Shown piece after piece: positions 1 through 12,900 of a stretch of DNA of 64,000 nucleotides. Made by a program: the position numbers and the translations under genes. Every line of letters starts with the position of its first letter. Positions within the stretch are counted from its first letter, which is position 1. The notes under the pieces are model-generated. The model was not told where the DNA came from, did not search any database, and saw only the letters and a program-made list of their open reading frames with translations. Source of the DNA: Congeria kusceri (Eukaryota; Mollusca; Bivalvia; Myida; Dreissenidae); contig CM051025.1 in assembly GCA_027627225.1 (NCBI GenBank), positions 58,315,681-58,379,680 on the forward strand, read 5' to 3'.

Positions 1-143
1 CATAAATCCACTGTAGGCGGAGAGTGCTGTCCTAGATTAGCCTTTACGGACTGCACAAGCTAATCCGGGACACCACTTTACGCACATGCATTAAGCCTGG
101 TTTTCCCATGCATTAAGCCTGGTTTTCCCATGGCATGCCTCAT
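1..143. repeat. palindromic MITE, right half (copy 1)
   Basis: Matches the right half of the family described at 21057-21319: central AAATCCACTGTAGGCGGA, hairpin GATTAGCC...GGCTAATC, then CGCACATGCATTAAGCCTGG and an end near GCATGCCTCAT. The terminal 23 bp are locally duplicated. The left half is off the window. Confidence 0.85.
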
Positions 144-667
144 ATATTTGTCTGTCTGTTTGTTTTTAGCATCTTTAAACAAAATTTATGAACAGTTTTG
201 TGTGAAATTGTCTGGGAAGGTTGGAAGTGGGCTAATAAATAAATGATTAGAATTTGGCGGTGATTCATATTGCTTTCAGGATCCAGGAATCAGATCGCTG
301 TTGGATCCAGGATCATTCTTTAATGAATTAGCTGCCTTGACGGAGGTCTGCTTTCTCCAGTGTTTTCTAGTTACATAGTGTTGCCATAAATATTTCTATA
401 CAAGGAAGAACACCATCAACATTATTTCTGTTGCAGTCTAGATATAAGTTTGCCCCTTGTCCATACTGGTAAATATGTTGTAAGTTTTGGAAATATTTCA
501 CGTGTTCGTACCTGTTCTGAGTCAAGCTGGGATTTACGAACAATAGATTTCGCCAAGCCAGGAAGGGTTTTTTCCTCCCCAGAGATGTTTTTGAATCCTG
601 ACCCCTGAAAACATGTAAAGGATCACAACATAAATTGAAATATTCATCAACATGATTTCTGTTCCAG

Positions 668-917
668 TCTGTGATTCCGCTGCCCCTGTACGTCTCCCTG
701 GAGATCATCAAGCTTCTCCAGGTGTACTTCATCAACCTGGACCTCCAGCTCTACTACGAGCCCACGGACAAGCGGGTTGAGTGTCGGGCTCTCAATATCA
801 CCGAGGACCTGGGCTGCATCGAATACATCTTCTCAGACAAGACGGGCACGCTCACAGAGAACCAGATGGAGTTCAAGTCGTGTACGATCGGCGGAAAGAA
901 TTATCCACATGTGCCAG
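668..917 (+). CDS. ATP10: ATP10 exon: M4 end and phosphorylation loop
   Basis: Acceptor CTGTTCCAG, donor CAG|GTGTGA, ending with one base of a split codon. It encodes [14 protein letters not shown] (M4), [14 protein letters not shown] and then [10 protein letters not shown] with the catalytic Asp at 836-838. It is the first ATP10 exon I can find; 1-667 holds no recognisable upstream exon. Confidence 0.93.
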
Positions 918-3900
918 GTGTGATAATGTTTCGTGTGACTCGTTAAACAAAGATTCTACCACGGCACGTGGCTAGTGGTGCATAGATAAAGAAGGAAATA
1001 ACTGGGTTATTCTGCAACAAATAATGGGCGGAGCCTAATGTTTTGAAAATAGTTCCGGAAATTCGAACAGATTGTTCCGTAAAATGCACGTGCTTTAACG
1101 CGCGATAGTAAATTGTGACAAACAAATCATTTTCTGCATTAATATGTAGCACAATAAAACCACAATTGTACTACACATTTTATACTTAAGTTCACAAAAA
1201 CGTTTACGTTTTGTTAATATGCTTTTAATTTGCGTTTTTAGCATCATATGTTCACTGTATTATATCGATAAGTATGACGTCATTCGCTCAATGTTTATCA
1301 ATAAAGCTGACATCATTTTGAATTGTTATGATTTATTGACGTCGCTGAAACGCACGTGTGAATTCTCTTCTCGGAAAATGGGCGGAGTATAGATAAATAT
1401 AGTTCTCATTCATAACCTTTAAACATACAAATTTTATATAAGATCGTGTTAGAATCGAAATAATTAACGGGTAACAGTTGGTTATTGCGGTAATAACCAA
1501 CGGTTTGTCGTTCCGATGCTTGTTATCAAACCACTCGGGCTACCGCCCTCGTGGTTTAATTCCTACGCATCGGAACTCCAAACAGTTGGTTATTACCGCA
1601 ATAACCAACAGTTACCCATCAATTATTTCTTAATTATATGTGCTGTTGATTTGTGCCATTGATACTATTTCATTTAGAAAGTCAATGTCATATTGCAGGT
1701 CAAGACACTCCAGTATTTACATTGTGTTATGTAAATAAAATCTTCGATCTTCAACTTCTCATTTATGCATACATACATAATCACTTTTTCAAGCCAATGC
1801 CAGTATGAGTACATACACTGGATCAATGGCTATTGATTATTTAAATTCGAACTTTAATAACCATTCTCAATATATACTAAGTAGATATTGAAATCACTTG
1901 AGTTAAGGGCAGTAAAATCATACGTGTTTGTTTTCAGAGTTTGACGAGGAGTTGCCAAGCGAGACAGGCAGCAGGTACTCCCTAGCCAACATCAGTAGGA
2001 ACAGCTCTGTAAGTTTGACACCACCAGGATGTGTGTATGGCGGTGTGTTGTGATTGGCCAGTGGCGGCTTTTTACTGCATATGTTCAAATGCACATATAA
2101 ATGTTATCATTTAGATCTTTATCATTTTTGCATTTCTTTGTAATTATTATTATGGCCTGGCATGGGAAAACCGGCTTAATGCATGTGCGTAAAGCAACAT
2201 CCCGGATCAGCCTGTGCATTTGTTTCAACGAATTCTCTGCTAAACATAAATCCACTGTAGGTGGAAAGTGCCATCCTGGATTGACTGGACAATCTGATTG
2301 GCATGACACTTTACGCATGTGCATTAAGCCTGGTTTTCCCATGACACGCCTGACTTGTTTTTATTAGGGATGGGACCGAATATTCGAATATCGGATAATA
2401 TTCTAATATAAAAAAAGGAATACGAGTATTTGATTTTCAAATTTATTTATTATCCTTAAGTGACATCTATACTGTTAACTTGTTTACAGTAAATTACAAT
2501 TACTCTCTAAGTAAACCAATCAAAATGAATCCATTATCAGGCAATTTCTTTAACAAAATTAGAATGATCTGGTCAATCTTAATATACGTCATTTGTAAAT
2601 TATTCTCCATTATATCAAGACCGTATATTATACAAGAGTATTTATTAATAAACAATGCCACCATCACATGCTTGGATGTACTTTACGCGGTCATAAGACA
2701 AAACCCAGGCAACGTGTAATCTGCACAGCAGATACAAGCTTCATGGTTCTGAAAAAAAAGGAACGGTTAACAAATTAGTTAACAATACATTTAACAATAT
2801 CTTACATTTCTTATATTTGCCTAACACTCACTAAGTTATATCGCTCATTTACCACTGAAACAAGGTACAACTAGGTACACATAGTATTCATATTTCTGAT
2901 AGGTCAATATTCGGACAGAGTGCCGTATATAGTAGTATATAATAGTATTTACAAAACGAATATTCGAATATATTTGAATACCTAAAACGAATATTCGAAT
3001 ATTGATTTCAGTATTAGGTCCCATCCCTAGTTTTTATTTATCTATGTTACTTCTTCAATAAAATGTATGTTTATGGTATAGAACTTTTACAACTTTTATT
3101 TCTTGTTGCTGTATACGATGGTTTTATAGTTCCTTTATGTATGAGGAGTAACTTTATGCTTTTCTGGTTTCTGTGTTGTTATTTTTTAAGTGACGACAAA
3201 TGTGCACTACAAGAAGACAATGTTGTTTCCAGGAGACAGGCTAGGCTATTTACCAACATACCTAATCATAACGTACTGATTCATATGACTGTGTTGGTTG
3301 TTTTGTGTTTTTCACTTTTATCACTAAACGTTGCTTCTGTCTGCCATTATTTGTAGGACGTCAAACGGAAGGCTGCACTCCAGTCTGCGGTATTTAAATG
3401 AACTTCTCTCTCAGTAGCACTCAGTTTGGCTCTCTGTAAAAACTGGCCTGGGGACGTATTCCAGAAACATCTCAAGTCTATCTTAATGTATTTTCACTAC
3501 TTAAGTTCCGATTTTTGTAAGGTAATACTTTGAAAACTACATAGAAATTAGTGATTCTAATTACATTTAAGTCAATAGTAGTTAAAAATAAGTTGATAAT
3601 TAGTGAACATTTAGCAGAATTTCATGTACACACGGAATAAAATGTTTAAGAAAAATGACGATTGTAAGGTTAAGGATAAGATTTAAGTTAAGATGTTTCT
3701 GGAATACGACTCCTGTCCACCTTGTACGAATAGAACAGCAGCTGAGTAGTTCAGTGGAAAGAGCCTTGCCTCTTTAAGAACTGCTAAAACGTGTATACAA
3801 ACTGAAAATCATAATAGGGACATCTATAATACAATATGAGATGGAATATTTTCGCCTGAGCCAGACTGAGTACGCTTGCATTCTTTATTATGTAGCGTTT

Positions 3901-6900
3901 TAGCTCTGACTTCTGCTAACATGCCTTATGTATCCAAGCACAATATACAGGGAGGAACCTAAAATGAAACAAGAAAAGAATAGTGTTGCCCTTGGCGTTT
4001 TGCATTCTATTTTCATTCAATGTTAACTTGTTTGATAGTTTGTTCTAATTAATGATGTTTAACAAAAATTTTGTAAAGCATTTATAAAGCATAACCTGAT
4101 ACTGTAAGTAAGTATGTATGGTCTGGTGGTTAGCATGCCAGACTTGGATCCCAGTACCCTGGGTTCAATCCCCGAGCGCCCACCACGGTTTGTTTTTACT
4201 GAAGTATGTTCATACTTGCCGATCTAATATTTGATATAATTTGTTTAGATGCTTCAGTTTTGAGGTTAAGATGATTTAAATTCTTTATTTTTTATTTAGT
4301 TTTCAAAATTCTGTGAAGCATTCTGTCTATCACTAGTGTTTGTCAGTTGATAGTCTGTATAACAAGGGCCTTTTTGTCAGCTATCATTACTTTAGATCTG
4401 GCTGTAACTCTGTATAACAAGGGCCTTTTTTATCAGCTATCATTACTTTAGATCTGGCTGTAACTCTGTATAACAAGGGCCTTTTTGTCAGCTATCATTA
4501 CTTTAGATCTGGCTGTAACTCTGTATAACAAGGGCCTTTTTGTCAGCTATCATTACTTTAGATCTGGCTGTAACTCTGTATAACAAGTACCTTTTTTATC
4601 AGCTATCATTACTTTAGATCTGGCTGTAACTCTGTATAACAAGGGCATTTTTGTCAGCTATCATTACTGTAGATCTGGCTGTAACTCTGTATAACAAGGG
4701 CATTTTTTATCAGCTATCATTACTTTAGATCTGGCTGTAACTCTGTATAACAAGGGCCTTTTTGTCAGCTATCATTACTTTAGATCTGGCTGTAACTCTG
4801 TATAACAAGGGCATTTTTGTCAGCTATCATTACTTTAGATCTGGCTGTAACTCTGTATAATAAGGGCATTTTTGTCAGCTATCATTACTTTAGATCTAGC
4901 TGTAACTCTGTATAACAAGGGCCTTTTTGTCAGCTATCATTACTTTAGATCTGGCTGTAACTCTGTATAACAAGGGCGTTTTTGTCAGCTATCATTACTT
5001 TAGATCTGGCTGTAACTGATATAAAACAAATGTTTATTCATTATGTAAGACCTGCCGTCCACTACAGTCCTGATGCTTTGCGTAGGGGTTGCCGATAAGA
5101 ATGTGATAGTTTGGGGAACCATTCGGAATAAAATGAGCGGAGCTTGGCCACCGTGCTTGTTCGGCATGTTTTCGCGGACTGGCATACGACAGGTTGCGGT
5201 ATAAACCCCGAAACCTAGCCGAAGTCACCGAATGCAACGTGGAAGAATGCTGACAGTTTCGGAAATAGCTTCCGAATGTTTTCTGATCGTGTAGAAAGGT
5301 TGCGGTAACATTGCAGAACATGCTGAATAGTTGCCGATTTGTTGTCGACAAAATGCTGAAATGTTGCCGATTGGAAGTTCGGGGTATATGAACGACACCG
5401 AACGACGCCGAACTACAATCTGATTATCAGTTGTTAGCCTGACAATGGATCTTTAGGTGCATTCACATTGCCCTTGATGTCATACTTGTCTTGGCATTTC
5501 ACCTGACACAGAGATGAAGACATCATCGATTGAGGATCAAACAGTATTTGAGGATCATGTCAACAATTTGGATGACGTACCCCATCGTCCAACGCCTCGT
5601 ATTCAGAAAAAAACAAGGTTCCGTAATGCCCTTCCTGCTGGCCTAAAGCTTGCTTAGGCACTGAGTAATATGCCGTCTGTGGACACGTACCCTCCTTGGT
5701 GTACATGTGTGCTTTTTGTCCATTTTGTCCCAGAAGTATCTACTCCCCAGCTTCAGGAGTATAATGCTGAAGTTCTGGTCATTCCAAATACTCCAAAGGC
5801 CTGTCATGGAATGGCCGTCCAATTTGAGCGAAGGTGGAACATGTCCCATACTGCTGGCTTTCACTTGGCATTGCCTACTTTAATAGCAAAAAGAGTGGGA
5901 TGATTATGGGCAGCTGTTTGAGACTTTTTAATAGTTATTTTTCTTCTCAGCTTGGGCTTTCAAATAAAGGTTTTAGCCTTCAAGACCAAGGCTAAGGATC
6001 ATACCTTCTGTTATATCCAAAGGCTGACTGATTAGTAACCTCACGCCAAACTTCTTCTTGAGTAGCTTGTTCATGACTTCCACCATGATAAGTGTTCAAT
6101 TCACAAGAACAACGCCGATTTTGTCACTTCGAACACTATCGCCAAATTGACGGCATCACTTCTGCTGTCGCTCTTTTATAGTTCGGGAAACACGACTAAT
6201 GCTTGGCGTCCCTTCTGCTGACAAACGGCTTCATCAGCGACGATTCTGCATCTTTCATTACATGATCAGCATTGCTTCCGCGTGTACAGAGGAACAGAAC
6301 TCTTCCACTCGTCTTCGGAGAGCGTTCGACATCGCTTCAGCCTTTCTTCATGGACTGCTCGGGGTGGCTAAACCAATTACGAAGCCTCACAGAAGGCTTT
6401 CTGAAGATGCCGAGTCAATGGCGATGGGTTCCCGAACATCCAGAATGGTTGCGGATGGTTTGCCGATGACCCCGAAGCCGTCCCGAATAAAACCTTCGGC
6501 GTCCAAATTTTAAAAAAACTTTACAAATTTGTATGCCAAAGTTTTTTCAATCCCAATCAGGCCCCGAAGTGCCAAGAAGGTTCCAGAATTGTTAAGGAAG
6601 TACACGGAAGGGTTCCAGAACATCACAAAGACATGCCGAAACACCCCAATTTTGCCAAATTCGCTTTCGGGAAACCTTCAGGGGCCTAGTGGACGGCAGG
6701 TTTAAGTTTACATAACTGCCAGTGAGTGTCATTTTATGCAGCCTTGTCATTGTCAGCACAGTCACTGTACATCCATTATATGCAGCCTTGTCATTGTCAG
6801 CACAGTCACTGTACATCCATTATATGCATCCTTGTCATTGTCAGCACAGTCACTGTACATCCATTATATGCAGCCTTGTCATTGTCAGCACAGTCACTGT

Positions 6901-9900
6901 ACATCCATTATATGCAGCCTTGTCATTGTCAGCACAGTCACTGTACATCCATTATATGCAGCCTTGTCATTGTCAGCACAGTCACTGTACATCCATTATA
7001 TGCAGCCTTGTCATTGTCAGCACAGTCACTGTACATCCATTACATGCAGCCTTGTCATTGTCAGCACAGTCACTGTACATCCATTGCATGCAGCCTTGTC
7101 ATTGTCAGCACAGTCACTGTACATCCATTACATGCAGCCTTGTCATTGTCAGCACAGTCACTGTACATCCATTATATGCAGCCTTGTCATTGTCAGCACA
7201 GTCACTGTACATCCATTTTGTGCAGCCTTGTCATTGTCAGCACAGTCACTGTACATCCATTTTGTGCAGCCTTGTCATTGTCAGCACAGTCACTGTACAT
7301 CCATTTTGTGCAGCCTTGTCATTGTCAGCACAGTCACTGTACATCCATTTTGTGCAGCCTTGTCATTGTCAGCACAGTCACTGTACATCCATTTTGTGCA
7401 GCCTTGTCATTGTCAGCACAGTCACTGTACATCCATTTTGTGCAGCCTTGTCATTGTCAGCACAGTCACTGTACATCCATTTTGTGCAGCCTTGTCATTG
7501 TCAGCACAGTCACTGTACATCCATTTTGTGCAGCCTTGTCATTGTCAGCACAGTCACTGTACATCCATTTTGTGAAGCCTTGTCATTGTCAGCACAGTCA
7601 CTGTACATCCATTTTGTGCAGCCTTGTCATTGTCAGCACAGTCACTGTACATCCATTTTGTGAAGCCTTGTCATTGTCAGCACAGTCACTGTACATCCAT
7701 TATGTGCAGCCTTGTCATTGTCAGCACAGTCACTGTACATCCATTTTGTGCAGCCTTGTCATTGTCAGCACAGTCACTGTACATCCATTATGTGCAGCCT
7801 TGTCATTGTCAGCACAGTCACTGTACATCCATTTTGTGCAGCCTTGTCATTGTCAGCACAGTCACTGTACGTCCATTTTGTGCAGCCTTGTCATTGTCAG
7901 CACAGTCACTGTACATCCATTATATGCATCCTTGTCATTGTCAGCACAGTCACTGTACATCCATTATATGCAGCCTTGTCATTGTCAGCACAGTCACCGT
8001 ACATCGATTATATGCAGCCTTGTCATTGTCAGCATAGTCACTGTACATCCATTATGTGCAGCCTTGTCATTGTCAGCACAGTCACTGTACATCCATTTTG
8101 TGAAGCCTTGTCATTGTCAGCACAGTCACTGTACATCCATTATATGCAGCCTTGTCATTGTCAGCACAGTCACTGTACATCCATTATATGCAGCCTTGTC
8201 ATTGTCAGCACAGTCACTGTACATCCATTATGTGTAGCCTTGTCATTGTCAGCACAGTCACTGTACATCCATTATGTGCAGCCTTGTCATTGTCAGCACA
8301 GTCACTGTACATCCATTATGTGCAGCCTTGTCATTGTCAGCAAAGTCATCGTACATCCATTATGTGCAGCCTTGTCATTGTCAGCACAGTCACTGTACAT
8401 CCATTATGTGCAGCCTTGTCATTGTCAGCACAGTCACTGTACATCCATTATGTGCAGCCTTGTCATTGTCAGCAAAGTCATCGTACATCCATTATGTGCA
8501 GCCTTGTCATTGTCAGCACAGTCACTGTACATCCATTATATGCAGCCTTGTCATTGTCAGCACAGTCACTGTACATCCATTATGTGCAGCCTTGTCATTG
8601 TCAGCAAAGTCACCGTACATCCATTATGTGCAGCCTTGTCATTGTCAGCACAGTCACTGTACATCCATTATATGCAGCCTTGTCATTGTCAGCAAAGTCA
8701 CTGTACATCCATTATATGCAAGTCACTGTACATCCACTAGTAAAATGTACACTAAACTGTTGACTAGGGGTGTAACGATATCTATGGTCCATATCGCGAT
8801 ATACCGCAATATTTTACAATATATCGCGATATATACTGCGTTATATTGCCCATATTAAAAAGCGCAGTTTCTCTTCATATCTCACTATAATTGCCGTATT
8901 AACGCATTCATTAACACAATTTTAATGTTTAAATACCAGTCTATTCAATTAAAAATATTGTCCAGTGTTAAAAAATATGTACATGATGTTAAAATTCAAA
9001 ATTCAAAATCTTTTTTAATACATTCAGAAGCATAATAAATTTCCATATTTCTAGATGTATTTGTATACACATTGTTTTAAACAGTTGTATTAAAACGTGT
9101 ACTGACATTGCTCATTGTAAAATAAATTCCACCAAGAAATGCATTGTTTCAAGATTTCAACCTAGCAATTGCAATATAATTCTAAGAGTATCAATATTTT
9201 ATATTTGTTACATGCACTTGCTTAATAGAAAAATCGTTCCAAACATAAGCTTAATTTGGACTTATTTTCAAATCGGTAATAATAACAAAAGGATCTTTAT
9301 AAAATATTGCTCCAGCATCGATTGGCCTCTCGAAAAATATCAAATATATCCATTCAGTGTCAGAATTGTATGCATTTATTTCAAAAAGTTTTCCATAATG
9401 TCGTTATTTTTGGCTGTTGTCACACAACATCTTAATTATATTTTACAGTTTTGTATTAGAAAGAAACATTCCATCAGATATCAGTCAAGTTATATGTCAG
9501 TTAATTATAACCTGATAAAGTTCTTCAATACGCAATTACAAATGTTCACAAATTATATTTGTTTAAATAAGAAATTCTACAATTATGTTTCAGAAACAGT
9601 ATATTGGAGCCGGTATATATAGAAAATACAAAATCACTGAAACCATGATGGTAGTAAGGCTTTATTTAAAGAGAAGAATAAAAATAAGCTAAATAAAAAT
9701 ATTATAAAACAATTGTCTAAAAAAAAGATATGGCAAACACATAAAAGTACATATCGTAAAATACCGGTATGAAATTTTAATATCGCGATATATTATTGCG
9801 TGATCCAATACCGCGACATACCGGTATACCGTTACACCACTACTGTTCACATTTAGACAATATCAGGAGTAATATATTCACTAGACATGATTACACTGTG

Positions 9901-12900
9901 GCGTGAGTAAAATGTACACTGAACTGTTCATGATTACACTGTGGCCGGAGTAAAATGTACACTAAACTGTTCATGATTTACACTGTGGCAGGAGTAATAT
10001 GTTCACTGAACTGTTCATGATTACACTTTGGCAGGAGTAAAATGTACACAGAACTATTCATGATTACACTGTGGCAGGAGTAAAATGTACACTGAACTGT
10101 TCATGATTACACTGTGGCAGGAGTAATATGTCCACTAAACTGTTCCTGCTTACACTGTGGCAGGAGTAATATGTTCACTAAACTGTTCATGATTACACTG
10201 TGGCAGGAGTAATATGTCCACTAAACTGTTCATGATAACACTGTGGCATGAGTAAAATGTACACTGAACTGTTCATGATTACACTGTGGCAGGAGTAATA
10301 TGTTCACTGAACTGTTCATGATTACACTGTGGCATGAGTAAAATGTGCACTGAACTGTTCATGACTACACTGTGGCAGGGGTAATATGTTCACTGAACTG
10401 TTCATGATTACACTGTGGCATGAGTAAAATGTACACTGAACTGTTCATGATTACACTGTGGCAGGAGTAATATGTTCACTAAACTGTTCATGATTACACT
10501 GTGGCAGGAGTAAAATGTACACTAAACTGTTAATGATTACACTGTGGCAGGAGTAACATGTCCACTAAACTGTTCATGATAACACTGTGGCAGGAGTAAA
10601 ATGTACACTGAACTATTCATGATTTACACTGTGGCAGGAGTAATATGTTCACTAAACTGTTCATGATTACACTGTGGCAAGAGTAAAATGTACACTGAAC
10701 TGTTCATGATTACACTGTGGCAGTAGTAAAATGTACACTGAACTGTTCATGATTACACTGTGGCAGGAGTAATATGTTCACTAAACTGTTCATGATTACA
10801 CTGTGGCAGGAGTAATATGTTACTAAACTGTTCATGATTACACTGTGGCAGGAGTAATATGTTTATTACATTGTGGCAGGAGTAAAATGTTCACTGAACT
10901 GTTTACATATTTGCTGTAGAAGTGTATACACAGAAATGTTCATGTTTATGTTGTTACTGAACTGTTTTTGTTTTGGCTGTTCACTGTTTACACTGTTGAC
11001 AGGTTACGTTTACTCTGTTCACGTGTACACTGTTACAGGTGATGGAGAACCTGAAGATGGAGACGGAGATTCAGCGAGAGTTGGCGAGCATGTGCCTGCG
11101 CAGCCTGGGCAGTATCGATGTAACCATGAGCACCCTCAACCACCGCAACCAGGTGCAGGAGTTCTTCCTCCTGATGGCCATCTGCAACACCGTGGTTGTC
11201 TCCCTTCATCCCCATGAGGACATTGTGAGTGGGGCGTGGTTCATTGAATCTTGGCAAAAATAATTTTAAAAAGCATAAGCATCAGCGGGTCATTGTTAAT
11301 GTTATAATTAGTTAGCATTAAAATGCTTGACATATTCAGTAAGAACACTATGTTCTTAACACAAACAAGACAGGGTTTTAGCTTGGTGGGTTTTTTAGAA
11401 CACAAAATATTTGATTATGAAGCATTTAAAAATATGTCTAGGATATCAGAATTGTACTTTATTATTTCTGTCTATTAAATGTATCACTGTAAGCCTTTGC
11501 TTACGTTGGCTAATTGCTATTCATTCTGTTACAGATGGATTCGGAGGGCCATTTCGACAGCATTTTAAATATTCCTGCTGCTGTGAACACCAGCAACAAT
11601 CAGAGCTACGAAAATCCCATTCTTCGAGAACGCTACACTAAACTTCCCGAAACCCCGCCTCCAAACAGACTTAACCCAATCAGCCAACATGCCACACCTA
11701 GAACTAAAACCACCCTACCACCTATACCGAATCAGAATTTAGACCGCGATAAGTATCCAAAGTTTGCCCAACGACAGCAGTTCATGCCAACGATTTTGAC
11801 ACCAACTGGCAGTGTGGTGGGAAGTATAGCCGATTCTTCTATTCGCTCAGACATGTCAAGGACGCGGTACGAGGCAGAGAGCCCGGATGAGCTAGCCTTG
11901 GTCCGGGCCGCGAGCACCTACAACTGCTGTCTGAAGGGCCGCACGGCTAATACTGTCACTGTGTGGCTTCCAGGTAGGTTGTTCAACGTTTTTTAATTGA
12001 ATATACATGTTAATGGCAGAAAAACGGTTTAAAATGCAAAATATAATTACACTAAAATATAGTTTGGATAGATCAGCCCAAAATTTTTCAAGCTTGAATA
12101 TTGCAAAAATTAGTGTGATCTGCAACAGATAGATATTTATATGAACAGAAATTAAACGAATGTCAAAACAGAATCAAAAGAATTCATTAGTGTTATCTTA
12201 AGAGTATTTATATTTATAACAGAAAGTCGTAAGATGTCCAAATCAAAACAAATCAATCTCATACTTTCACAGTATTTACGGTATATAATAAAAAAGTAGT
12301 CTAAAATAGCAAATCGTCTTTTTTAATGTGCTTGCAGCGGAAGGAGAAGTTCAGTTTGAGGTTTTGCATGTGCTTACTTTCGATTCCAATCGCAAGAGAA
12401 TGTCCATCATAGTGAAACACCCACTCACCAAAGAAATAATCATCTACACAAAAGGCGCAGACTCTTCAGTTCTTAGCGTTTTAACTAAGAAATATAAAGG
12501 TAGGACACTGGTTTATAATGTTTGTAATTGGGGCCAGAAAGGGAACAACAACTAACATTTGTTGAGCAATAAAGCTTAAAAAATATTTTTAGTGCACAGC
12601 TTAAGATGTATGTATTTTTATTAGCTCGACTTTTCAAAGAATAGGTGAGCTTTCCCACTCGCCCCGTCGTGGGTGTCTTTGTTATTAACTTCAGCATGAG
12701 GTGCAACATTTCCATAACTCAGTTTTGTATTTTGACTGAGTTCACATACATTTTCAGGTAAATTTTTTTATTCAGAAGTCTTATAATTTCGAAACAACAT
12801 AAGCAGGGACCATATTATTTTCTGTTTTGCCGGTCAGAGACCGACCGGGTTTAAAAAAGACCGATTGAAATGACTGGTAATCGGTCCAACCAGTTTTCTT

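Noticed and set aside
4118..4186. Possible tRNA gene
   Set aside because: Box A and B words are present but the acceptor stem does not pair; more likely a SINE or pseudogene.
6722..8858. Open frames of 137-503 codons with Cys/His/Ser-rich repeats
   Set aside because: They are the three forward readings of one 44-bp DNA repeat lacking stops; the same peptide pattern appears shifted in all frames, which is not protein selection.
9212..9622. 136-codon frame inside the 1078-bp hAT element
   Set aside because: AT-rich composition, Ile/Tyr/Phe-rich peptide, no transposase motif.
6726..10910. Regular 43-44 bp repeats looking like CRISPR arrays
   Set aside because: Units are contiguous with no unique spacers, and the context is a eukaryotic intron.
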